Below are positions 1 through 12,000 of a stretch of DNA of 64,000 nt, one piece after another; within the stretch, counting starts at the first letter, position 1; each line of letters opens with the position of its first letter. The notes below the pieces were generated by a model that ran no database searches, was not told the origin of the DNA, and was given only the letters and a program-made list of their open reading frames with translations. The translations under genes and the position numbers were made by a program. The stretch is taken from positions 5,491,297 through 5,555,296 of the forward strand of contig NC_092287.1 in NCBI RefSeq assembly GCF_036320965.1, written 5' to 3'. The DNA comes from Panulirus ornatus. Its lineage: Eukaryota > Arthropoda > Malacostraca > Decapoda > Palinuridae.

Positions 1-97
1 GTTTCTTCCACCACTTCTCCATCGATTTTGGAAGCTAACACTCTTAATTGTATCGCGCTATTGCACCTGGATAAGTACTACAACAGAGAAAATGAAG
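1..97 (+). CDS. COG2: COG2 coding exon (5' truncated by window)
   Basis: Read from base 2, the exon encodes 32 residues beginning FLPPLLHRFWKLTL, which aligns with the FLPLLVHRLWRLTL block of human COG2. It ends AAG before the donor GTAAGT at 98. The open frame starting at base 1 looks plausible but has no COG2 similarity, so frame 2 was chosen. The exon ends in phase 0, matching the next exon. Confidence 0.85.
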
Positions 98-3000
98 GTA
101 AGTATAGTTTTCTCATGTTATGTGAATATCTTCTTCCCAGTAAGATTACAATTTATATTATTATTTTTTATGAACCAGGGCATGTGAAGCATCTGGGGTA
201 AACCATGTGGGGCCTGGGTGTGGAATGGGAGCTGTGGTTTCGGTGCATTACACGTGACAGCTAGAGACTGTGTGTGAATGAATGTGGCCTTTTTTTGTCT
301 GTTCCTGGCACTACCTCACTGGGTGTGTGTGTATTATTTTTTGTGTGGCGGGATGGTGACGGGAATGGATGAAAGCAGCAAGTCTCTTCGATGTACATCA
401 ACTGACTGTTATATTTCTCTCTTGTGTCTCCCCTGATGATGTGATTATTACACGAAAGTGCACTTGGGAACTTATCGTGTTTCATTTCCCCGTGGACTCA
501 CAGGAATACCTTGATCACGCGCAAAATTGTGGTCCTTTCCAACATGTATGTATACATTGAAATGTATATGTATGTATACGTGTGTGTCTGGGTGCTATTT
601 CATGTATGGTAGGGTGGCGACGGGAATGGATGAAGGCAGCAAGTATGGATATGTATATGTGCATACATTGAAATGTATATGCATGTATATGTGCATGTGT
701 GGGTGCTATTTTGTGTGTGGCAGGGTGGTGATGGGAATGGATGAAGGCAGCAAGTATGGATATGTACATGTGTATATATGTATGTATATGTGCGTGTGTG
801 GGCATTTATGTATATACATGTGTATGTGGGTGGGTTAAGCCATTTCTCATCTGTTTCCTTACACTACCTCACTAATGCAGATGGTGATTAAGTATAATAG
901 AAAAAAGAAATATTTTTATGTACTCTTAATTCCTTATTCCCTTATACTCTTTTCTTGATGTCTCGTACCTCTCAATTCTGTTTGCTTGTTATGCTTTATG
1001 TCCATGCTATATGAATACACTTCCTTAATTCAAGGAAAGCCAGTTAATGTAAATTCGTGGTTCTGGAAATTTAAAATTAGGGAACATAAACTTATAAACC
1101 CAAGAATATTTTGAAGTTGAAAAAATGTTACAAATATGGAAAAATCATCTTTGTACCTAGGTGATTATGCTGCAGTATCCAAATTTCATTTACCATAGAA
1201 ACTAAACAAAACATCCAAACTTCAAAGAACGCTTGCTCTTACTGAGTCAGGCCATTATTGATGTTATTTACCATATAGTCCCAGTCAGTATGCATCACTG
1301 GGCAAAATTTCAGTGAAAAACATCAGTTACATTATTTACAAGTATGCTATCATGATAAGTGTACTGTATTGTAGTGAGAACAGGACAGTAACTTTCTACC
1401 CCTTCTTCACCAGTCACATGACTTCCATTCCACAACATCTCTTTCCCCCATATTTAAGGTTCTTCAGCACAGAAGTGTTATTACACCCTAATATTTTATG
1501 TTGTCATGAGCTCCATTCCCAATTGCAAGGGTGGGTCAGATGCTTACAGCATCCCAGTAGTTCTTTCATATACACCCTTAGCTTTATTTGTTTTAATCAT
1601 AAATGTCCATGCTAAGAAAGCTACTTCTTCTTTTATACTTTGCACATTAAATTATTTTGTCAAGTTAAACCAAAGCTCAGGAATTTTTACTTAGATGGTA
1701 TCAAACATAATTACTTAAAATATGTAATTATTTTTCAGGTAGCAACTTCATCATCACAGCCCATTAAAGAAAGCCTTACTCCAACAAAGCCACATGAACC
1801 AGGGAATCCTAATGTTGACAGATTTTCAGACAAGTCAGGGGACAAATCACAGATACAGTCCAGCCTGAGCAGAGATGCTGCAGTTGGTCTTGTTCACGAT
1901 GTACAGAAAATGGCGCAAAAGCTTCCTTTGCTATACAGTCAATCAATTGAGCCACTGCTGTCTCACCTTCCCTCAGAGAAACTGTCAGTTATGGATGGTA
2001 AGAAAAGTTGCATAATTATGTCTGTGGTTTTGGTGCTTTACACATAGACAGCTAAAGACTGAGTGTGATCAAATGTGGCCTTTTTTGTCCATTTATTATA
2101 CTTAACCGCTGTTTCCCACATCAGCTTGGTAGCACAGGGAAATACATACATATATACACATATACATATTCATGCTTGCCTTCATCCATTTCTAGTGCTT
2201 CCTCATCCCACAGGAAATAGCATCACTACCCCCTGCTTCAGCAAGGTAGCTCCAGGCAAACAGACAAAAAAGCCACATTCACTTACACTCAGGCTCCACC
2301 TGTCATGTGTAATGCACCAACCACAGCTCCCTATCCACATCCAAGCCTCACAGACCTTTCCATGGTTCACCCCAGATGTTTCACATGCCCTGGTTCAGTT
2401 CATCGATAGTATGTTGACCCTGGTATACAACATCATTTCAATTCACTGTATCCCTTGCACCTCTCTCACCCTCCTGTATGTTCAGGCCTAAACCGCTCAA
2501 AATATTTTTCACTCCATCCTTCCACCTCCAATTTGGTCTCCCACTTCTCTTTCTCTCCACCTCTGACACATATATCCTCTTTGTCAATCTTTCCTCGCTC
2601 ATTCTCTACATATGTCAAAACCATTTCAACACACCCTCTTCTGCTCTCTCAACCACTCTTTTTATTTCCACACATCTCTCTTACTCTTTCATTACTTACT
2701 TGATCACCTCACACCACATATTGTCCTCAAACATTTCATTTCCAACACATCAACCCTCCTGTTCAACCCTATCTATAGCCCATGCCTCACAACCATATAA
2801 TATTGTTGGAACTACTATTCCTTCAAACATACCCATTTTTGCTCTCCGAGATAACGTTCTTGCCTCCCACACATTCTTCAACGCTCCCAGAACCTTTGCC
2901 CCCTCCCCCACCCTGTGACTCACTTCCATGCTTCCATCCGCTGCTAAGTCCACTCCTAGATATCTAAAACACTTCACTCCCAGTTCTTTCCATTCAAACT

Positions 3001-6000
3001 TACCTCCCAATTAACTTGTCTGTCAACCCTACAAAACCTAATATATATATTTCCCACATTAGCAAGGAATGCCACAAACAGATGAAGATTGGCTACATTC
3101 CCTCCTGTCCGCTCTGTAGTCTATAATTAATGCACCAAAACCAGAATCCCCAATCCATGACCAAGGCCCCTAAAGACCTTTTCATGGTTTCCCCTAATTC
3201 CTGGTGCAGCAGTGACAATACATTCCCTGTATACCACATTGTTCCTGTTCATTCCATCTTTTGCATGCCTCACACTATTCTTTATGTTCAGACCCAAATG
3301 GTTCAAATAGTCTTTCAGTCTATTCTATCATATGAAAATGCTAATTAGCAGGAAAAGAATGTACGCTAATTTTTTTATTTCCTAAAAGCATTGCAACATG
3401 TGATCGTTGAGTACTACTAAAGAAAGTAGCAAAACATAAAAGAAAAGGAAAAATAGGGAAATGGGTCAAAGAATCTCTGACTATCTGAAGATTGATAGCA
3501 CAGTAGTTGCAAATGGAAAAGTGTCCAGCAAAAGAAGTTCTTTTAGGTGTCCCACAAGGAACAGTACTATAAGTAATCACGATAACTGACATCGATAAGC
3601 ATGTAAACAGGATTATAGATGTTTTGCACAAGAAACTAGTACCTAACATGTGCAACTACAACAAACTTTAGCCATAATGGCAAGGAAAGCACTTGCAACT
3701 CACCACACATCTTGCATGTTTAATGAGACAGTTCTTAGCTACCACTTGCTTTATACAGTTGTCTATTCTTGGTTCACCTGAGATCAATTTCGATTACGTT
3801 GTTACGTGTCCCTTGCATGTTTCGTATTTCTCCATGCAGTATACTGAAAAGTTTTTCTAGCTTCATTATTGGGTTACCACATTTCTTATTTCTTTTGGCA
3901 GTACATTGAATAATAATTGTTCTACTTTAATGGTTAGGTTACATTGAATACAGTACATTGAATAATAATTGTTCTACTTTAATGGTTGGGCTGTCATATG
4001 TATTTATCTGATTTTTTCAGTATGTTCCATTGTATTATGGAAGATATGATAAGCCTGCATGTTCCTTGTTGAGGGGCTTTTAGGTTTCTCCAAAATGACA
4101 CAGATATACTCATGAGACACGACTAAAAAATCAGCCACAAACCAACCTCACCGCTGAACAGGAGGGTCACGAGAAATTTGCACAAAATCTATCCAAAAAC
4201 AAATGCCCGCCCATCCTTCACTTCCTTAGAGATGGTAGTTGGTGTATGAGAGCGAATGGAGAAAATTTGTCCTTAGAGAGGGTAGTTGGTGTATGAGTGT
4301 GAATGGATAAAATTTGGAAGAAATTATTTGTTTTAGATACCTGGGAGTGGACTTGGCAATAAATGGAACCAAGGAAGCAGAAGCAAGTCACAGGCTGGGT
4401 GAGGGGACGAAGGCTGTAGGAACATTGAGGAATTTGCAGAGATCATTGTCTGGGAGGGCTAAAATTGAAATGTCTAAAAGTATGGTAGGCCTAACAATAT
4501 TATATAAATGCTAGGCACGGGCTGTAGATGAGGATGTGCAAAGGAGGTTGGACATGGAAATGATATGTTTGAGAACAGCATGTGGTGTGAGGTTGAGTAA
4601 TTACTTATAGGGTAAGAGAAGTGTGGTAATGAGAAGTGTGGTTGAGAGAGCTGAAGAGGTTTTACCAAAATGGTTTGGATATAGAGAGATAATGAATGAG
4701 GAAGGGCTGACATCAAGGATATGTGTCAAAAGTGATGGCATGAGGAAAGGGGGAAGCCAAGTTCGAGATGGAAGGATGAAGTGAAAAATATTTTGAGTGC
4801 TCAGGTACTGAACATACAGGAGGATGAAAGGCATACACGGGATAGAATACAATTCAAGATGATCTAGCTTACATCCAGTTAACCTTATGAAACCCTCGTC
4901 AGAGTTCAGAAATTATTCTGAAATCAGTATTTTGCTCATCAAAATCTTTGAATTAGTAATTCATTTTTATTCAGTATTTTGTTCTTTGGGTGTTGGTATT
5001 CTAAATTCAAATGAATATAATTCTTGCAGTTGAACTCCATGAGCAGAGCTGTAAGTTGTTGGATCAAAACAGTGGACTAAGTGAAGTGATAATCCAGAGT
5101 CTAATTGGAGCAGCAAGTGGATCATTACGTCAAGTAGCAGATACACCACGTCTCTATCGCCGTACCAACCGTGCTCCTCCCACCTCTCACCAACCGTATA
5201 TAGCAACTGCAGCAACAGTACTGTCAGGTTTTTATCACGATAATTCAGGAAAAGTGGACTCTCAATTGATGGCTCAGTGGTTAACTCAAGTGTGCAGTGA
5301 AGTATGTGAACAGTAAGTCATTCTGGAACTGTAGCATAGTTGTCTCTTGTATATATCATTTTATTCATGTAATTCCCAACACACTGTAGCAGTCTTGTTA
5401 ATTTTTTAATTCATTAGTGGAGCTTTCATCAGTAATTTAGTTATATCCATGAAGCTCATTTCTTCTACACGTCATGATGTTCTTTGTAGATTTTCATGAA
5501 GTATTTTTCTTTGTACCTGCTCTGATTTGCATGCACTCTGATTTTATTTGTTACTTTTAAGGTGTCTTCATGTAACAAGTCGAAATATCCTCACTGATGC
5601 ACAGTTATTTCAGTCTTTGAAAGCCTTTCACTAGTGCTTCATTATTTCATCACTTCATCAGTCAGTTTCATAATTCCCTCAAACTCCAACGTTAAGAGAG
5701 ATGTGTGGAAATAAAAAGATTGTGGTTTAGAGAGCAGAAGAGGGTGGGTTGAAATGGTTTGGACATGGAGATGATCAGTGAGGAAAGATTGACAAAAAGA
5801 ATATATGTGTCAGAGGTGGAGGGAACAAGGAGAAACGGGAGACCAAATTGTAGGTGGAAGGATGGAGTGAAAAAGATTTTGAGTGATTGGGGTCTGAATA
5901 TAGAGGGTGAGAGGCGTGCAAGGAATAGAGTGAATTGGAACGATGTGATATACCAGGGTCGACGTGATGTCAATGAACTGAATCAGGGCATGTGAAACAT

Positions 6001-9000
6001 CTGTGATAAACCATGTAAAGGTCTGTGGGGCCTAGATGTGGATAGGGAGCTGTGGTTTGGGTGCACTACACATGACAGCAAGAAAATGAGTTCAAACGAT
6101 TTGGTGCATTACACATGACAGCAAGAGAATGAGTTCAAACGAATGTGGCCCTTTTTTTGTCTGTTTTCCTGGCACTACTTCTCTGAAACAAGGAGTAGAG
6201 ATGCTGTTCCCTGCGTGGCAGGGTAGAGCCAGGAATAGCTGAAGGCAAGTATATGTACATGTGTATATATGTATATGTCTGTGTATGTATATGTATATAT
6301 GTTACTATGTATATCTATATGTATGGGCCATTCTTGGTCTCTTTTCTTGGTGCTACCTCGCTGATGCGAGAAACAGCAGTTAAGTATAATAATAATAATT
6401 TTTTTTTTTTTCCACTGTCTCCCGCGTTTGCGAGGTAGCGCAAGGAAACAGACGAAAGAAATGGCCCAACCCACCCCCATACACATGTATATACATACGT
6501 CCACACACGCAAATATACATACCTACACAGCATTCCATGGTTTACCCCAGACGCTTCACATGCCCTGATTCAATCCACTGACAGCACGTCAACCCCGGTA
6601 TACCACATCACTCCAATTCACTCTATTCCTTGCCCTCCTTTCACCCTCCTGCATGTTCAGGCCCCGATCACACCAAATCTTCTTCACTCCATCTTTCCAC
6701 CTCCAATTTGGTCTCCCTCCTCTCCTCTTTCCCTCCACCTCCGACACATATATCCTCTTGGTCAATCTTTCCTCACTCATTCTCTCCATGTGCCCAAACC
6801 ATTTCAAAATACCCTCTTCTGCTCTCTCAACCACGCTCTTTTTATTTCCACACATCTCTCTTACCCTTACGTTACTTACTCGATCAAACCACCTCACACC
6901 ACACATTGTCCTCAAACATCTCATTTCCAGCACATCCATCCTCCTGCACACCACTCTATCCATAGCCCATGCCTCGCACCCATACAACATTGTTGGAACC
7001 ACTATTCCTTCAAACATACCCATTTTTGCTTTCCGAGATAATGTTCTCGACTTCCACACATTCTTCAAGGCTCCCAGAATTTTCGCCCCCTCCCCCACCC
7101 TATGATCCACTTCCGCTTCCATGGTTCCATCCGCTGCCAGATCCACTCCCAGATATCTAAAACACTTCACTTCCTCCAGTTTTTCTCCATTCAAACTCAC
7201 CTCCCAATTGACTTGACCCTCAACCCTACTGTACCTAATAACCTTGCTCTTATTCACATTTACTCTTAACTTTCTTCTTTCACACACTTTACCAAACTCA
7301 GTCACCAGCTTCTGCAGTTTCTCACATGAATCAGCCACCAGCGCTGTATCATCAGCGAACAACAACTGACTCACTTCCCAAGCTCTCTCATCCCCAACAG
7401 ACTTCATACTTGCCCCTCTTTCCAAAACTCTTGCATTCACCTCCCTAACAACCCCATCCATAACAAATTAAACAACCATGGAGACATCACACACCCCTGC
7501 CGCAAACCTACATTCACTGAGAACCAATCACTTTCCTCTCTTCCTACACGTACACATGCCTTACATCCTCGATAAAAACTTTTCACTGCTTCTAACAACT
7601 TTCCTCCCACACCATATATTCTTAATACCTTCCACAGAGCATCTCTATCAACTCTATCATATGCCTTCTCCAGATCCATAAATGCTACATACATTTGCTT
7701 TTCTAAGTATTTCTCACATACATTCTTCAAAGCAAACACCTGATCCACACATCCTCTACCACTTCTGAAACCACACTGCTCTTCCCCAGTCTGATGCTCT
7801 GTACATGCCTTCACCCTCTCAATCAATACCCTCCCATATAATTTACCAGGAATACTCAACAAACTTATACCTCTGTAATTTGAGCACTCACTCTTATCCC
7901 CTTTGCCTTTGTACAATGGCACTATGCACGCATTCCGCCAATCCTCAGGCACCTCACCATGAGTCATACATACATTAAATAACCTTACCAACCAGTCAAC
8001 AATACAGTCACCCCCTTTTTTAATAAATTCCACTGCAATACCATCCAAACCTGCTGCCTTGCCGGCTTTCATCTTCCGCAAAGCTTTTACTACCTCTTCT
8101 CTGTTTACCAAATCATTTTCCCTAACCCTCTCACTTTGCACACCACCTCGACCAAAACACCCTATATCTGCCACTCTATCATCAAACACATTCAACAAAC
8201 CTTCAAAATACTCACTCAGATCATGAGAGGCAAGTGTTTTGGGAGCAGCTGAATGAGTGTGTTAGTGGTTTTGATGCACGAGACCGGGTTATAGTGGTGG
8301 GTGATTTGAATGCAAAGGTGAGTAATGTGGCAGTTGAGGGAATAATTGGTATACATGGGGTGTTCAGTGTTGTAAATGGAAATGGTGAAGAGCTTGTAGA
8401 TTTATGTGCTGAAAAAGGACTGATGATTGGGAATACCTGGTTTAAAAAGCAAGATATACATAAGTATACTTATGTAAGTAGGAGAGATGGCCAGAGAGCG
8501 TTATTGGATTACGTGTTAATTGACAGGCGCGCGAGAGAGACTTTTGGATGTTAATGTGCTGAGAGGTGCAACTGGAGGGATGTCTGATCATTATCTTGTG
8601 GAGGCTAAGGTGAAGATTTGTATGGGTTTTCAGAAAAGAAGAGTGAATGTTGGGGTGAAGAGGGTGGTGAGAGTAAGTGAGCTTGGGAAGGAGACTTGTG
8701 TGAGGAAGTACCAGGAGAGACTGAGTACAGAATGGAAAAAGGTGAGAACAATGGAAGTAAGGGGAGTGGGGGAGGAATGGGATGTATTTAGGGAATCAGT
8801 GATGGATTGCGCAAAAGATGCTTGTGGCATGAGAAGAGTGGGAGATGGGTTGATTAGAAAGGGTAGTGAGTGGTGGGATGAAGAAGTAAGAGTATTAGTG
8901 AAAGAGAAGAGAGAGGCATTTGGACGATTTTTGCAGGGAAAAAATGCAATCGAGTGGGAGATGTATAAAAGAAAGAGACAGGAGGTCAAGAGAAAGGTGC

Positions 9001-12000
9001 AAGAGGTGAAAAAAGGGGCAAATGAGAGTTGGGGTGAGAGAGTATCATTAAATTTTAGGGAGAATAAAAAGATGTTCTGGAAGGAGGTAAATAAAGTGCG
9101 TAAGACAAGGGAGCAAATGGGAACTTCAGTGAAGGGCGCAAATGGGGAGGTGATAACAAGTAGTGGTGATGTGAGAAGGAGATAATAATAATATTTATTT
9201 ATTTTATTATACTTTGTCACTGTCTCCTGCGTTAGCGAGGTAGCGCAAGGAAACAGATGAAGAATGGCCCAACCCACCCACATACACATGTATATACATA
9301 CACGTCCACACACGCACATATACCTACCGATACATCTCAATGTATACATATATATACACACAGACATATACATGTATACACATGTACATAATTCATAGTC
9401 TGCCCTTATTCATTCCCGTCGCCACCTCACCACACATGAAAATGTCAACCCTCTCCCCCCACATGCGTGTGAGGTAGCGCTAGGAAAAGACAACAAAGGC
9501 CCCATTCGTTCACACTCAGTCTCTAGCTGTCATGTATAATGCACCAAAACCACAGCTCCCTTTCAACATCCAGGCCCCACAAAACTTTCCATGGTTTACC
9601 CCAGACGCTTCACATGCCCTGGTTCAATCCATTGACAGTATGTCAACCCCGGTATACCACATTGTTCCAATTCACTCTATTCCTTGCACGCCTTTCATCC
9701 TCCTGCATGTTCAGGCCCCAATCAGTCAGAATCTTTTTCACTCCATCTTTCCACCCCCAACTTGGTCTCCCACTTCTCATTCCCTCCACCTCTGACACAT
9801 ATATCCTCTTTGTCAATCTTTCCTCACTCATTCTCTCCATGTGACCAAACCATTTCAAAACACCCTCTTCTGCTCTCTCAACCACACTCTTTTTATTACC
9901 ACACATCTCTCTTACCCTTTCATTACTTACTTGATCAAACCACCTCACACCACATATTGTCCTCAAACATCCCATTTCCAGCACATCCACCCTCCTCCGC
10001 ACAACTCTATTTATAGCCCACACCTCACAACCATACAACATTGTTGGAACCACTATTCTTTCAGACATACCCATTTTTGCTTTCCAAGATAATGTTCTCG
10101 ACTCCCACACATTTTTCAGTGAGAGTTGGGGTGAGAGACTATCAGTAAATTTTAGGGAGAATAAAAAGATGTTCTGGAAGGAGGTAAATAGGGTGCGTAA
10201 GACAAGGGAGCAAATGGGAACTTCAGTGAAGGGCGTAAATGGGGAGGTGATAACAAGTAGTGGTGATGTGAGAAGGAGATGGAATGAGTATTTTGAAGGT
10301 TTGTTGAATGTGTCTGATGACAGAGTGGCAGATATAGGGTGTTTGGGTCGAGGTGGTGTGCAAAGTGAGAGGGTTAGGGAAAATGATTTGGTAAACAGAG
10401 AAGAGGTAGTAAAAGCTTTGCGGAAGATGAAAGCCGGCAAGGCAGCAGGTTTGGATGGTATTGCAGTGGAATTTATTAAAAAAGGGGGTGACTGTATTGT
10501 TGACTGGTTGGTAAGGTTATTTAATGTATGTATGACTCATGGTGAGGTGCCTGAGGATTGGCGGAATGCGTGCATAGTGCCATTGTACAAAGGCAAAGGG
10601 GATAAGAGTGAGTGCTCAAATTACAGAGGTATAAGTTTGTTGAGTATTCCTGGTAAATTATATGGGAGGGTATTGATTGAGAGGGTGAAGGCATGTACAG
10701 AGCATCAGATTGGGGAAGAGCAGTGTGGTTTCAGAAGTGGTAGAGGATGTGTGGATCAGGTGTTTGCTTTGAAGAATGTATGTGAGAAATACTTAGAAAA
10801 GCAAATGGATTTGTATGTAGCATTTATGGATCTGGAGAAGGCATATGATAGAGTTGATAGAGATGCTCTGTGGAAGGTATTAAGAATATATGGTGTGGGA
10901 GGCAAGTTGTTAGAAGCAGTGAAAAGTTTTTATCGAGGATGTAAGGCATGTGTACGTGTAGGAAGAGAGGAAAGTGATTGGTTCTCAGTGAATGTAGGTT
11001 TGTGGCAGGGGTGTGTGATGTCTCCATGGTTGTTTAATTTGTTTATGGATGGGGTTGTTAGGGAGGTAAATGCAAGAGTCTTGGAAAGAGGGGCAAGTAT
11101 GAAGTCTGTTGGGGATGAGAGAGCTTGGGAAGTGAGTCAGTTGTTGTTCGCTGATGATACAGCGCTGGTGGCGGATTCATGTGAGAAACTGCAGAAGCTG
11201 GTGACGGAGTTTGGTAAAGTGTGTGGAAGAAGAAAGTTAAGAGTAAATGTGAATAAGAGCAAGGTTATTAGGTACAGTAGGGTTGAGGGTCAAGTCAATT
11301 GGGAGGTGAGTTTGAATGGAGAAAAACTGGAGGAAGTGAAGTGTTTTAGATATCTGGGAGTGGATCTGGCAGCGTATGGAACCATGGAAGCGGAAGTGGA
11401 TCATAGGGTGGGGGAGGGGGCTAAAATTTTGGGAGCCTTGAAAAATGTGTGGAAGTCGAGAACATTATCCCGGAAAGCAAAAATGGGTATGTTTGAAGGA
11501 ATAGTAGTTCCAACAATGTTGTATGGTTGCGAGGCGTGGGCTATGGATAGAGTTGTGCGCAGGAGGATGGATGTGCTGGAAATGAGATGTTTGAGGACAA
11601 TGTGTGGTGTGAGGTGGTTTGATCGAGTAAGTAACGTAAGGGTAAGAGAGATGTGTGGAAATAAAAAGAGCGTGGTTGAGAGAGCAGAAGAGGGTGTTTT
11701 GAAATGGTTTGGGCACATGGAGAGAATGAGTGAGGAAAGATTGACCAAGAGGATATATGTGTCGGAGGTGGAGGGAACGAGGAGAAGAGGGAGACCAAAT
11801 TGGAGGTGGAAAGATGGAGTGAAAAGGATTTTGTGTGATCGGGGCCTGAACATGCAGGAGGGTGAAAGGAGGGCAAGGAATAGAGGGAATTGGAGCGATG
11901 TGGTATACAGGGGTTGACGTGCTGTCAGTGGATTGAATCAAGGCATGTGAAGCGTCCGGGGTAAACCAAGGAAAGCTGTGTAGGTATGTATATTTGCGTG

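Larger units (their letters stand above)
6399..9183 (-). mobile_element. LINE-A copy with twin-priming 5' inversion (short-3'UTR subfamily)
   Basis: Poly(T) at 6399-6411 is the 3' end on the - strand. From there to 8217 the - strand encodes the end of the RT and C-terminus. Bases 8218-9183 carry the element's preceding 5' part in + orientation. The inverted part ends GGAGAT at 9183 and the 3' part starts GAGTGAGT at 8217; an intact copy reads GGAGATGGAGTGAGT, so one base is missing at the breakpoint. Flanks AATAATAATA on both sides may be the target-site duplication, though they are low complexity. Confidence 0.9.

Noticed and set aside
1..97. Frame 1 reading of the first exon (VSSTTSPSILEAN...)
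   Set aside because: Open but without COG2 similarity; frame 2 gives the conserved FLPPLLHRFWKLTL block and keeps the splice phase.
527..838. Tyr/Met/Cys-rich frames such as [12 protein letters not shown] here and near 6253, 22540, 34392, 63623
   Set aside because: Translated TGTATATG microsatellite-like 3'UTR of LINE-A, not protein.
1640..2047. A 135-codon frame starting MHIKLFCQVKPKLR
   Set aside because: Only 1739-1997 is exon; the ends are intron read-through on both sides.
10824..11027. A 67-codon antisense frame ([20 protein letters not shown]...) repeated in every LINE-A RT
   Set aside because: Shadow of the RT catalytic region on the opposite strand; no independent start context or conservation beyond the RT codons.
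11401..11853. A 150-codon - strand frame ([20 protein letters not shown]...) that recurs at 6653, 38871, 43994, 52688 and 62669
   Set aside because: It is the antisense shadow of the conserved LINE-A C-terminal frame. It recurs because the DNA recurs, and it has no domain of its own.
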